Source: Streptomyces sp. SID13726 (GTDB lineage Bacteria > Actinomycetota > Actinomycetes > Streptomycetales > Streptomycetaceae). Taken from it: DNA of 64,000 nt. Both the position numbers and the translations under genes were made by a program. The stretch lies in the NCBI RefSeq assembly GCF_010548375.1, contig NZ_JAAGLY010000035.1, positions 1 through 64,000 on the forward strand, read 5' to 3'. Positions 8,159 through 16,637 of this stretch are shown here, in pieces; within the stretch, counting starts at the first letter, position 1, and every line of letters starts with the position of its first letter. The notes below the pieces were generated by a model, which worked only from the letters and a program-made list of their open reading frames with translations, did not search any database and had not been told where the DNA came from.

Positions 8159-9024
8159 CGGACCGCGCGCTCTCCGTGGTCCGCGCCGGAGCCCTGACCA
8201 CCGTCCAGGACCGGGGCCGGCCGGGCCACGCCCACCTCGGCGTCCCCCGCTCCGGCGCCCTCGACGGCCCCGCGGCGGCCCTCGCCAACCGCCTGGTCGG
8301 CAACGGCCCCGACGCGGCCGTCCTGGAGACCACCCTCAACGGCTGCGCGGTACGCCCGCGTTGCACGGTCACCGTGGCCGTCACGGGCGCCCCCTGCCGG
8401 GTCACGGTGGACGACCGCCCGGCGGCCTGGGCAGCACCCGTGCGCGTACCGGCCGGAGCGGTCCTGGCGATCGGCACGGCCCTCTCGGGAGTGCGCAGCT
8501 ACGTGGCCGTCTCCGGCGGACTCACCGTGGAACCGATCCTCGGCAGCCGCTCGACGGACCTCCTGTCAGGCCTTGGCCCGACCCCGCTCACCGACGGCGC
8601 GGTCCTCCCCCTCGGCACCCCGAGCCCCCTTCACACCCGCGTGGACACGGCACCCCAGCCCGCACCCCCGGCGGAGCTGATCCTGCACGTCACACTCGGC
8701 CCACGAGACGACTGGTTCACCCCGGAAGCGGTGCGTCTCTTCACGTCCCGCACCTTCCAGGTCTCCTCGGCGAGCAACCGCATCGGCCTGCGCACGCAGG
8801 GACCCGCCCTCGAAAGAACGCACCGGGGCGAACTCCCCAGCGAGGGAATGGTCCTGGGCGCGGTCCAGGTCCCGCCGGACGGCGGACCGGTGGTCTTCCT
8901 GGCGGACCACCCGACCACGGGCGGCTACCCGGTGATCGGCGTGGTCCGCGAGGCGGACCTCCCGGCGGCGGCCCAGGCGGCACCGGGAACTCCCCTGCGC
9001 TTCATAGGAGTACGCAGGCGGTGA
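8155..9024 (+). CDS. pxpC: 5-oxoprolinase subunit C (KipA/biotin-dependent carboxyltransferase-like)
   Basis: 289 residues with an ATG overlapping the pxpB stop. Conserved TTVQDRGRPGHAHLGVPRSG near the N-terminus and FLADHPTTGGYPVIGVV near the C-terminus identify the AHS2/KipA family. It completes the PxpABC complex. It ends five bases before the stop of the convergent SGNH hydrolase gene, with no obvious hairpin between them, so the terminators must overlap the coding ends. Confidence 0.93.
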   Translation: MTDRALSVVRAGALTTVQDRGRPGHAHLGVPRSGALDGPAAALANRLVGNGPDAAVLETTLNGCAVRPRCTVTVAVTGAPCRVTVDDRPAAWAAPVRVPAGAVLAIGTALSGVRSYVAVSGGLTVEPILGSRSTDLLSGLGPTPLTDGAVLPLGTPSPLHTRVDTAPQPAPPAELILHVTLGPRDDWFTPEAVRLFTSRTFQVSSASNRIGLRTQGPALERTHRGELPSEGMVLGAVQVPPDGGPVVFLADHPTTGGYPVIGVVREADLPAAAQAAPGTPLRFIGVRRR

Positions 9025-9029
9025 CGCGC

Positions 9030-9890
9030 TCATGCCGCCTCGGCCTGCTGCTCCCCGACCGAGGCGACCGACAGCGCCGCCAGCGCCGTGGACACCGCGT
9101 GCGCGGCCCGCAGATCCAGCCGCCCGCTCGTCCCCCGGGCCCGGTGCCGCATCTCGTCCACGGCCAGCGTCACCAGCTGGGGCAGCAGGTCGGTACAGCG
9201 CCGTACCACCCATCCCGTCCCCGCGGTCGCCAGCCACCACAGACTCGCCGACCTGGTGGGCACGGGAAACTCCGGCTCGGCCGAGGGAGCGGCCCCGGTC
9301 GCGATCCCACGCTCCGCCAGCACCTCGTGGAACCGCACCGCCAGCTGCCGGTGCCCCCGCTCGCTGGGATGCAGCCGGTCCGAGCTCCACATCGCGCGCT
9401 CGGTGGTCCAACTCCCTTCGGCGGCATGCAGATGCACCGCCCCGTACCGCTCGGACAGCGCGTGCACGACCGTGTTCACCGCCCGCTGCCGCCGGGCCAG
9501 CGGACGCGCCAGCGCGCCGGGCAGCCCGAGCATCGTGCCGGGGTCCGGCAGACACGCCGTGAGCAGTACCGCGCCCTGTGCGCGGAAGGCCGCGTAGACC
9601 CTGTCGAGCCGGGCGGCCACGGCGTGGATGTCGAAGGTGCAGCGCAGGGTGTCGTTGACGCCGACGACCACGGAGACGACGTCCGGCCGCAGGGCGAGCC
9701 CCGCGGGCAGCTGCCGCTCCAGCACGTCCCGGGTCTGCGCCCCGCTCACCGCGAGGTTGGTGAAGTCCACGTCCTCGTGCGAGAGCCCGTCGGCGAGCAG
9801 CGCGGCCCAGCCGCGCCACCCCTCCCCGACGGGGTCCCCCACGCCCTCGGTGAGCGAGTCACCGAGGGCGACGAAGCGCGGGCCTCTCAT
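9030..9890 (-). CDS. SGNH/GDSL hydrolase
   Basis: 286 residues from ATG 9890. Block I is FVALGDSLTEG with the nucleophile Ser. Further blocks are NLAVSGAQTRDVL (Gly), VGVNDTLR (Asn) and SSDRLHPSERGH (Asp/His). There is no signal peptide, so it is probably a cytoplasmic esterase or lipase-like hydrolase. It follows two glycosyltransferase genes with a 13-base gap, so the three may be one transcript; a role in deacylating or editing a glycoconjugate would fit but is not shown. Confidence 0.9.
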   Translation of the reverse strand: MRGPRFVALGDSLTEGVGDPVGEGWRGWAALLADGLSHEDVDFTNLAVSGAQTRDVLERQLPAGLALRPDVVSVVVGVNDTLRCTFDIHAVAARLDRVYAAFRAQGAVLLTACLPDPGTMLGLPGALARPLARRQRAVNTVVHALSERYGAVHLHAAEGSWTTERAMWSSDRLHPSERGHRQLAVRFHEVLAERGIATGAAPSAEPEFPVPTRSASLWWLATAGTGWVVRRCTDLLPQLVTLAVDEMRHRARGTSGRLDLRAAHAVSTALAALSVASVGEQQAEAA

Positions 9891-9903
9891 GACGTGCTCC
9901 CGC

Positions 9904-11067
9904 TCATGCCACGCCTCCGGGCACGGAACGCCGCACGAAGACCTCCGCGTCGTGCGCGGCGAGGAAGGCCCGGACGGCCGTGTCCCAGCCGAAGCACTCC
10001 GCACGCGCGCGTGCGGTCTCGCGGCGCTCGGCCTCGGAGTGCTCCAGGAGCATGTCCACGGCGTCCGCGAAGGCGTCCCCGCGGTCGGCGGCGACGGCCC
10101 CGGCGGAGCCGATCACCTCCGGCAGCGCGGAGGAGGCGCTGACCACGACCGGCGTACCGCACGCCATGGCCTCCAGCGCGGCGAGCCCGAAGGTCTCGGC
10201 GGGCCCGGGGGCCAGGCACACGTCGGCGGAGGCCTGGAGCGCCCCGAGCAGTCCGCGGTCGGTGACGTGCCCGAGGAAGGTCACCGGCAGCCCGCGCTCC
10301 CGCGCCCGCTGCTCCAGACGCGGCCGCAGCGGCCCGTCCCCGGCGACCACGAGCACCGCGCGCCTGCCTCGGCGCACCAGGGACTCCAGGGCGTCCAGGG
10401 CCGTGCTGGGCCGCTTCTCCACGGACAGCCGGGTGCAGGTCACGAGCAGCGTCTCGTCCTCGCGCGCGTACCGGTCCCTGAGGCCCGGGTCGCGCAGCGC
10501 GGGACGCCGCTCGACCAGGTCGACGCCGAGCGGGGCCCGTACGACGTTCCGCGCCCCGATCCGCACGAACTCCCGCTCGGCGAACTCCGTGGTGCACACC
10601 ACGCGCGCGTACGTGTGCGCCGTACGGACGTTGAGGGCGTCGGCGGCTCGCCGGGCCGTGTTCTCCGACAGGCCCCAGGTGCGCAGGACGCCGTCGGCGG
10701 TCTCGTGGGAGACCATCACGGCGGGGACGCGGGCACGCCGGGCCCATTTGCCGGTCCACCTGAGGGTCGTCCGGTCGGAGACCTCCAGACGGTCGGGGGT
10801 CAGCTCCTCCAGGAGCCGGGCCACCCGCCGCTTGTCGGCGAGGACCCGGTAGCCGCCGGTGCCGGGCAGCAGCGGACCCGGCAGGGTGATGATCCGCCCC
10901 TGCTCGGTCTGCCGGTCGCTCGCGCGGTCGCCCGGCACGATCAGCACGGACTCGTGCCCGGCGGCCTGGTAGCCCTTGCCCAGCTCGCGCAGGGCGGTGC
11001 GCAGGCCGCCCGAGGCGGGGGCGACGAAGTTGGCGAGGCGGACGATCCGCAGCGACTGTCCGCTCAT
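9904..11067 (-). CDS. Glycosyltransferase, GT4-like
   Basis: 387 residues from the ATG at 11067, which overlaps the stop codon of the upstream glycosyltransferase. The N-terminal domain starts RIVRLANFVAPASGGLRTAL, a GT-B acceptor fold. The C-terminal nucleotide-sugar domain contains CTRLSVEKRPSTALDALESL, VVAGDGPLRPRLE, FLGHVTDRGLL and PAETFGLAALEAMACGTPVV, the EX7E-type GT4 motif. Donor and acceptor cannot be read from sequence. Two adjacent GT4 genes plus a hydrolase suggest assembly of a glycolipid or phosphatidylinositol mannoside-like molecule. Confidence 0.9.
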   Translation of the reverse strand: MSGQSLRIVRLANFVAPASGGLRTALRELGKGYQAAGHESVLIVPGDRASDRQTEQGRIITLPGPLLPGTGGYRVLADKRRVARLLEELTPDRLEVSDRTTLRWTGKWARRARVPAVMVSHETADGVLRTWGLSENTARRAADALNVRTAHTYARVVCTTEFAEREFVRIGARNVVRAPLGVDLVERRPALRDPGLRDRYAREDETLLVTCTRLSVEKRPSTALDALESLVRRGRRAVLVVAGDGPLRPRLEQRARERGLPVTFLGHVTDRGLLGALQASADVCLAPGPAETFGLAALEAMACGTPVVVSASSALPEVIGSAGAVAADRGDAFADAVDMLLEHSEAERRETARARAECFGWDTAVRAFLAAHDAEVFVRRSVPGGVA

Positions 11068-12197
11068 GCCGCCACCGCCGTCTTCCGGCCGGCGAGCACG
11101 GCCGCGTAGTGACCGATGAGCTGATCGCCGACGGCCGACCAGGTGCGCCCCTCGACCATGGCCCGCGCGGCGGAGCCGAACGAGGCACGCATCTCGGGGT
11201 CGGCGGCCAGGGACCACACGGCGTCCCGTACGGCGGCCGGGTCGCGCGGCGGGACGAGGAACCCGGTGCGCCCGTGGGCGACCAGGTCCAGCGGTCCGCC
11301 GGCGGCGGGGGCGACCACGGGCACACCGCTGGCCATGGCCTCCTGCACGGTCTGGCAGAAGGTCTCGAAGGGGCCGGTGTGCGCGAAGACGTCGAAGGAG
11401 GCGAAGATCCGGGCCAGTTCGTCGCCCATGCGACGGCCCAGGAAGACCGCGCCGGGCAGGGCCTGCTCAAGGGCGGGCTGGCTGGGCCCGTCGCCGACCA
11501 CCACGACCTTGACGCCTTCCAGGCGAGCCGCGTCGGCGAGCAGTTCGATGTGCTTCTCGGGGGCGAGCCGGCCGACGTAGCCGACGATCATCTCGCCGTT
11601 CGGGGCGAGTTCGCGCCGCAGTGCCTCGTCGCGGAGCTCGGGGCGGAAGCGGACGGTGTCGACGCCCCGCGGCCACAGCTTGACCCGGGGCACGCCGTGC
11701 GCCTCCAGGTCGGTCAGGGACGCGCTGGACGGGGCGAGGGTGAGGTCGGCGGCGGCGTGGACGGAGCGGATGCGGCGCCAGGCGGCGGCTTCGCCCGCGT
11801 GCACGTAGGTGCGGGCGTATCCGGCGAGGTCGGTCTGGTAGACGGCGACGGCGGGGACACCGAGCCGGGCGGCGGCGGCCATGCCGCGGACGCCGAGGAC
11901 GAAGGGGCTGGCCAGGTGGACGACGTCGGCACGGTGCTCGACGATCGCCGCGGCCACGCGCCTGCTGGGGAGGGCGACGCGGACCTGGGGGTAGCCCGGG
12001 AGCGGGAGGGAGGGGACACGGACGACGGGGCAGGGCGCGAGGGCGTCCACGCCGGGCCCGGGGCCGGACGCGGTGGCCGGCGCGACGACGAGCGGGAGGT
12101 GACCGCGATCTACGAGGTGCCGGGCGGTCTGGAGCGCGCAGTGGGCCACGCCGTTCACATCGGGGGGAAAGGATTCGGTCACTATGACGACACGCAT
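11064..12197 (-). CDS. Glycosyltransferase, GT4, mannosyltransferase-like (PimB/MgtA type)
   Basis: 377 residues beginning MRVVIVTESFPPDVNGVAHC, the opening typical of actinobacterial alpha-mannosyltransferases such as MgtA and PimB'. The C-terminal half has YVGRLAPEKHIELL, VVVGDGPSQPALE, FLGRRMGDELARIFASFDVF and PFETFCQTVQEAMASGVPVV. It is the first gene of a three-gene minus-strand group with GT4 and SGNH genes. A polyprenol-phosphate-mannose synthase gene lies 10 kb away (22471), so mannolipid synthesis is a reasonable guess but is not established. Confidence 0.9.
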   Translation of the reverse strand: MRVVIVTESFPPDVNGVAHCALQTARHLVDRGHLPLVVAPATASGPGPGVDALAPCPVVRVPSLPLPGYPQVRVALPSRRVAAAIVEHRADVVHLASPFVLGVRGMAAAARLGVPAVAVYQTDLAGYARTYVHAGEAAAWRRIRSVHAAADLTLAPSSASLTDLEAHGVPRVKLWPRGVDTVRFRPELRDEALRRELAPNGEMIVGYVGRLAPEKHIELLADAARLEGVKVVVVGDGPSQPALEQALPGAVFLGRRMGDELARIFASFDVFAHTGPFETFCQTVQEAMASGVPVVAPAAGGPLDLVAHGRTGFLVPPRDPAAVRDAVWSLAADPEMRASFGSAARAMVEGRTWSAVGDQLIGHYAAVLAGRKTAVAA

Positions 12198-12314
12198 ACC
12201 GGTGTTGTCGCCGCACTGGACGTGGCCGCGTCAACGTGGATCTATGCGAACGGTGAACGTCCCATGAGCGTTCCGCTGCACACCCGAGCAGGTCAGGCCA
12301 CGTCCATGCGCACC

Positions 12315-12328
12315 TGACCCGCGGGTCA
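12315..12328. promoter_or_regulatory. 14-bp perfect palindrome upstream of the glycosyltransferase operon
   Basis: TGACCCG-CGGGTCA is a perfect palindrome about 118 bases upstream of the first glycosyltransferase start codon, in the 188-base gap that must hold that operon's promoter. It could be an operator; its high GC content means chance cannot be excluded. Confidence 0.35.
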
Positions 12329-12385
12329 CCCCGAGTTCATCCGGCGGGTGCGAGAGGGCCGAATCGTTCACACCCGGGGGTGGTT

Positions 12386-13804
12386 TCACATGGCGGCGGT
12401 GTCCGGTCCGATGCGGCTGCGGACGGCCGTCTGGACCTCGGCCTCCTCGGCCGGATCGGCGGCGAGCCGGCGCAGGCGCTCGACGACCCGGGCGTCACCG
12501 GTCTCGGCGTGCCGGGCGGCGATCTCGCGGGTGGTCTCCTCGCAGTCCCACAGGCACTCGACGGCGAATCCGGTGGCGAAGGAGGGGTCGGTGGCGGCGA
12601 GCGCGCGGGCGGCCCGGCCGCGCAGATGAGAGGACGCTGTCTCCCGGTAGACGTGGCGCAGCACGGGTGCGGCGCACACGATGCCGAGCCGTCCGGTGCC
12701 GTCGACGAGGGTCCACAGGGTGGGCGCGTCGGGGCCCTCGCCCCGTACGGCCTCCCGGAGGGCCGCGAGCACGAGGTCGCGGTCCTGGGCCCCGCCCAGA
12801 CAGGCCAGCATGCGTCCGGCGGCGGCGCCCAGCTGATCAGGCCGGCGGGCCCAGCCGCGCGCCCGGTCGACGGCGGCGATACTGCGCATGCGTTCGAAGG
12901 CGTCGAGAGCGGCCTCCACGACGGCGGCCGAGCCGGTGACCACGGCTGTCTCGATCAGTTCGAAGGCGTCGGGATCATTGCTGTCGGCGAGGTAGCGCAG
13001 CGCGGTGCAGCGGCCTCCGTCGGTGCCGTCCTTGGCGGCCGCGACGATCTCGGGCCGGTCCTCGGGCCCCGCGACGGCGGCCAGGCAGCGGGCGGCGGGC
13101 ACATGCAGCGCGGCCCCCCGCTCGACGCCCTGCTGGGCCCACTCGAAGACGGCCTGCACGCTCCACCCCGGACGGGGCCCGGTAGGTCGCATCTGGCGTT
13201 GCCAGCGGTCGAAACAGCCGGTCTCCTGAGCGGCACGCACACGCGTGGAGACGGATTCGCGGGGGTCGTCGGCCCACAACCGCCAGGGCCGCGGCTCGAA
13301 GGCGTCGCGCACGGCGGCGGCCAGCTCGGCCTCGCCCTCGGGGTCGGTCCCGAAGCGGGCGAGTACGGGCGCGGCCAGGGAACGCAGCCCGGCGTCGTCG
13401 TCGCGCAGCGCGAGTTCGTCCAGCGCCCAGGCCCAGTTGGCGCCCGTGGCGGCGTACCTGCGCAGCAGTTCGAGCGCGTCCCGCCTGCCGTAGGAGGCGA
13501 GGTGGCCGAGGACCGCGAGGGCGAGCCCCGTGCGTGACTCCTCGGTGTCGAAGACGTCCTCGACGTCGAAGAGGTGCGCCTCGATCTCGTCCAGTTCGCC
13601 GTTGAGGTCGAGGAAGAGCCGGGCGTAGTAGAGGGAGCGGTTCTCCACCTGCCAGTCGTGGCGGGGATCACGCAGCACACAGTGGTTCAGGGCCGCGAGC
13701 GCCTCGGCTCGCGGGGCGGTGAGCGCGTGCAGTGTGCCGTCGCCGCGGCCCCGCTGGAGCAGGCCGAGCAGCGTACCGCTGGGCGCTATGACCGGATCGA
13801 ACAT
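12386..13804 (-). CDS. HEAT-repeat-like helical protein
   Basis: 472 residues from ATG 13804 (MFDPVIAPSGTLLGLL), which has GTGAGG nine bases upstream; a GTG five codons earlier has no ribosome site. The protein is almost entirely amphipathic helices in a repeating pattern, for example LALAVLGHLASYGRRDALELLRR, then RCTALRYLADSNDPDAFELI and LRGRAARALAATDPSFATGF. This is typical of HEAT/PBS-lyase type solenoids that bind protein or phycobilin-like partners. No signal peptide, catalytic motif or membrane segment is visible. It is a conserved type of Streptomyces protein whose function I do not know. Confidence 0.8.
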   Translation of the reverse strand: MFDPVIAPSGTLLGLLQRGRGDGTLHALTAPRAEALAALNHCVLRDPRHDWQVENRSLYYARLFLDLNGELDEIEAHLFDVEDVFDTEESRTGLALAVLGHLASYGRRDALELLRRYAATGANWAWALDELALRDDDAGLRSLAAPVLARFGTDPEGEAELAAAVRDAFEPRPWRLWADDPRESVSTRVRAAQETGCFDRWQRQMRPTGPRPGWSVQAVFEWAQQGVERGAALHVPAARCLAAVAGPEDRPEIVAAAKDGTDGGRCTALRYLADSNDPDAFELIETAVVTGSAAVVEAALDAFERMRSIAAVDRARGWARRPDQLGAAAGRMLACLGGAQDRDLVLAALREAVRGEGPDAPTLWTLVDGTGRLGIVCAAPVLRHVYRETASSHLRGRAARALAATDPSFATGFAVECLWDCEETTREIAARHAETGDARVVERLRRLAADPAEEAEVQTAVRSRIGPDTAAM

Positions 13805-14104
13805 GGGAAACAGCCTCACATCAAGCGTCGACGCAACCGGGGACGTGCATTACCTGGCCGCGTGACAACACGTCGGGGCGCCCGCCGTTTCCTGCTTGCT
13901 GTAAGCCATGTTCCTCTGCCTCTCGTCGGTGGCCCATGCGGACCGCGTCACGGTCCGCGCGGTGCGACATCACCTGCCCAGCCATCACGTCCGTGAACCA
14001 CGACGTCATGATGACCCGGCACTTCGACCTGCCGCGACCGAAATTTCGGCGGCCCTGTACCGCCTCCCCCGTTTTCTCTGTTTTCGCTGGTCAGAACAGA
14101 CGGA
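13805..14104. other. 300-base gap with two inverted repeats
   Basis: No coding sequence is convincing here. The gap holds the upstream region of the HEAT gene and the 3' end of the ankyrin gene. Two features stand out: an 8-bp stem with 5-base loop, GCGGACCG-CGTCA-CGGTCCGC (13938-13958), and a perfect 12-bp palindrome CCGAAATTTCGG (14038-14049) in an unusually AT-rich patch. The latter lies just beyond the ankyrin gene and could be an operator or terminator. Confidence 0.5.
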
Positions 14105-14497
14105 TCAGTGTGCGCCGAACAACTCGAGCAGTTCCGTCCTGCCGAACATCCGGGCCGTGTCGACGGCCGAGGGGGTGCCCTCGGCCGGATCGGCGCCGCC
14201 TTCCAGCAGCGCCTCGATGACATCGGCGGAGCCCTTGAAGACGGCCCCCGCGAGCGGGGTCTGCCCCCGGTCGTTGGCCCCGCCCGCGGCCGCCCCCCGG
14301 GAGACCAGCGCGCGTACCGCGTCCGCGTGGCCGTGGTAGGCGGCGAGCATCACGAGGGAGTCCCCGCGGTCGTTGGTGAGGCCGGCCGGAACACCCGCGT
14401 CGACATACGCCACGAGCGCCTCGGTCTGCCCCTGCCGGGCCAGATCGAAGATCTTGGTCGCCAGCTCCACGACCTCCGGGTCGGGGGCTTCAGTCAT
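14105..14497 (-). CDS. Ankyrin-repeat protein
   Basis: 130 residues with about three ankyrin repeats: DRGDSLVMLAAYHGHADAVRAL, NDRGQTPLAGAVFKGSADVIEALL and a degenerate third copy ending in FGRTELLELFGAH. The N-terminus PEVVELATKIFDLARQGQTEALVAYVDAG is an ankyrin-like helix pair. It is a small cytoplasmic protein-interaction module with no catalytic residues. It is divergent from smeA with 217 bases between the starts. Its partner is unknown. Confidence 0.88.
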   Translation of the reverse strand: MTEAPDPEVVELATKIFDLARQGQTEALVAYVDAGVPAGLTNDRGDSLVMLAAYHGHADAVRALVSRGAAAGGANDRGQTPLAGAVFKGSADVIEALLEGGADPAEGTPSAVDTARMFGRTELLELFGAH

Positions 14498-14714
14498 CGG
14501 CCGGACCGCCTCTCATACAACCGTTCAGGTGAATCGACAGGGTACTGGCTCGCGCGGCACATGACCCGAAGCGCCGGAGGTAAAGATCACTACGGCTCGG
14601 CCAACCAAGTGAAATCAAAAGATATTCACCCATTTGCAGCTTTTGTCGTATGGATACATGCTGTGATCCTGGAAGTACTCATGGTGACTGTCCCCGCGAA
14701 CCAGGAGCACTCAA

Positions 14715-14909
14715 ATGATCTTCTCCATCTCCGGCGTCGTGCTGCTCGGCATCGTCGTCTTCATCTTCTTCCGCAAGGACGGGCTCAAGGCCTCGCACGC
14801 CCTCGTGGCCGCCCTGTTCGGCTTCTACCTGGCCAGCACGGCCATCGCCCCGAGCATCAAGGCCGGCGGCGAGAGCCTGGCGAGCCTCCTCGGCGGCATC
14901 AAGTTCTGA
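14715..14909 (+). CDS. smeA: SmeA, small sporulation membrane protein
   Basis: 64 residues with a strong AGGAG eight bases upstream. Two hydrophobic segments (about residues 3-20 and 26-48) flank a short FFRKDGLKAS loop, and the tail is Gly/Ser-rich. It lies 40 bases upstream of an FtsK/SpoIIIE-like gene. This size, topology and neighbour match the smeA-sffA pair described in S. coelicolor, where SmeA is expressed in sporulating hyphae and targets SffA to sporulation septa. The upstream 217 bases are relatively AT-rich (around 14590-14660) and should hold the developmentally controlled promoter; I could not assign its -35/-10. Confidence 0.88.
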   Translation: MIFSISGVVLLGIVVFIFFRKDGLKASHALVAALFGFYLASTAIAPSIKAGGESLASLLGGIKF

Positions 14910-14949
14910 CGCCGCCCGTCCCGTCCGTACGCACCTTCAGGAGACAGCA

Positions 14950-16506
14950 GTGGCCCGCCGCCCTCTCCCCCGCATCCTGAGCACAGGCAGCGCGCAGATC
15001 GCCCGTAGCCGGGAGCTGGCCCGCACGGCGGCCGACAGCGCCACCGACGTCCTCCACCCGCTGATCACGGTCACCCGAGGTCTGCGCCGACTGGCAGCGG
15101 CCGGGCGGCGCAAGTGGGCCGACACCCCCAAGGACAAGCGGGGGCCGCTGCTCTTCCTGGTGGCCTCGGTCGTCCTGGTCGTGGCCCTGGTGCCGTACGG
15201 CCCGCTGCTCGCGGTCATCACCGTGATGGCGGCGGCGGCCTGGCAGGGCCGGGAGCGCAGGGCCCCTGAGCCGGAGGGCCCGGACGAGTCGCAGACCCAG
15301 CGCCTCCAGTCGCTGTACGAAGCGCTCGTCCCGTACTTCTCGGCCCCCGAGGACCCGGCCCCGCTCTACGCGCACGGCGGCGAGTGGGAGAAGGCCTTCC
15401 CGGCGTACGAGTTCGACGGCACCGGCCGTGTCACCCATCTGTCGATCCGCTACCCGGCGTACTTCACCGACGGCGAGGCCGAGTCCCGGGCCCGCGTCGA
15501 GCAGTTGCTGCACGCCAAGTCGGGGCGCGGCCGTGAGTACCACTTCGTCTGGGACGAGGAGGGCAACCACCTCGCGGTCGACGTCCTCGCCCCGCTGCCC
15601 ACCGACATCGCCGCCCAGCGATTCGTCACGGCTCCGGGCGAGACGGTCCTCGGCTTCACCGACCCCACCCAGGTCCAGCGCACCCTGCCGCTCGGCCACG
15701 GCGACGAGCGGCGCGACGTCCCGCCGGTGGTCTGGCGCACCGGCGTCCGCTCCACCGAGCCGCACCTGCTGGTCATGGGCCAGCCGGGCAGCGGCACCTC
15801 GACCCTGCTGCGCTCCATCGCGCTCCAGGCCCTTCAGTACGGCGATGTCGTCATCGTCGAGGGCAGCGGCACCGGCGAGTACGCGTGCCTGACCGGGCGC
15901 GACGGCGTGCTCGCGGTCGAGTGCGGGCTCGCGGGGGCGCTGGCGAGCCTGGAGTGGGCGGCGACCGAGACCGAGCGGCGCCTGATCGCGATCAACCGCG
16001 CGCGTCAGGCGGGTCACCCGCCGCCGGAGGACACCAAGCGTCCGCTGTGGATCCTCCTCGACCGCCCGAGCGCCTTCGTCCACCTGGCCGCCGCGGACGG
16101 CCGCCAGGACCCGCAGTCCCTGCTCCAGGTCCCCCTGCGGCACGGTCGCGCGGCGAACGTCACGGTGGTGGTGGCGGACCAGTTCGACAGCGCCGAGGCC
16201 CTGAGCGATCCGGTACGACAGCACACGCGTGCGCGTGTCGTGCTGGGACCCGCGACGGCCGACCAGTTGGAGGCCGTCCTCGGCGCGCCTCCGCACACGA
16301 CCCCGGTCGCGCAGGTGCCGCCCGGGCGGGGGTACGCCCGGCTCGGCGCGGGGCCGGTCCACCGGCTCCAGGTCCCGGCGACTCCCGATCCCTACGACGA
16401 CGCCACGAGCGAGGCGGACCGGCAGGCGGTGCTCGCGCTGCTGCCGGAGCGGACGACTCCGGCGGAGGCGGTCCCCGTGGAGACGGCCGTCGCCGAAGCG
16501 CCGTAA
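14950..16506 (+). CDS. sffA: SffA, SpoIIIE/FtsK-like septal protein with degenerate P-loop
   Basis: 518 residues from GTG 14950, with AGGAG six bases upstream. Residues ~73-105 form a hydrophobic hairpin (LLFLVASVVLVVALVPYG then LLAVITVMAAAAW). The C-terminal half is the FtsK/SpoIIIE motor domain. The P-loop at residues 277-284 reads GQPGSGTS, with Thr where the invariant Lys should be, and the Walker B region is LWILLDRPS, lacking the usual acidic pair. This suggests a weak or non-hydrolysing ATPase. In S. coelicolor SffA acts with SmeA in chromosome segregation and septation during sporulation. Operon with smeA. Confidence 0.88.
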   Translation: MARRPLPRILSTGSAQIARSRELARTAADSATDVLHPLITVTRGLRRLAAAGRRKWADTPKDKRGPLLFLVASVVLVVALVPYGPLLAVITVMAAAAWQGRERRAPEPEGPDESQTQRLQSLYEALVPYFSAPEDPAPLYAHGGEWEKAFPAYEFDGTGRVTHLSIRYPAYFTDGEAESRARVEQLLHAKSGRGREYHFVWDEEGNHLAVDVLAPLPTDIAAQRFVTAPGETVLGFTDPTQVQRTLPLGHGDERRDVPPVVWRTGVRSTEPHLLVMGQPGSGTSTLLRSIALQALQYGDVVIVEGSGTGEYACLTGRDGVLAVECGLAGALASLEWAATETERRLIAINRARQAGHPPPEDTKRPLWILLDRPSAFVHLAAADGRQDPQSLLQVPLRHGRAANVTVVVADQFDSAEALSDPVRQHTRARVVLGPATADQLEAVLGAPPHTTPVAQVPPGRGYARLGAGPVHRLQVPATPDPYDDATSEADRQAVLALLPERTTPAEAVPVETAVAEAP

Positions 16507-16521
16507 CTCATCGGCTCCGGG

Positions 16522-16626
16522 CGGCGGTCACGCGACTGCGGCGGCGTGGGGGGCTTGTCGCATCGGCGGTCACGCGGCTGCGGGGTGTGGGGACTTGCCG
16601 CACGGTTCCCCACGCCCCTGAACGCG
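16522..16626. repeat. Imperfect tandem repeat plus partial intergenic repeat (copy 2)
   Basis: Two ~40-base copies, each opening GGCGGTCACGCG and containing a GTGGGG(G)CTTG-like core, lie head to tail at 16522-16563 and 16563-16602. They run into CGGTTCCCCACGCCCCTGAA, a fragment of the GC-rich family also seen at 37710-37812. The block fills the gap between the convergent sffA and MocR genes. Confidence 0.6.
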
Positions 16627-16637
16627 TTCCGCCGCCG

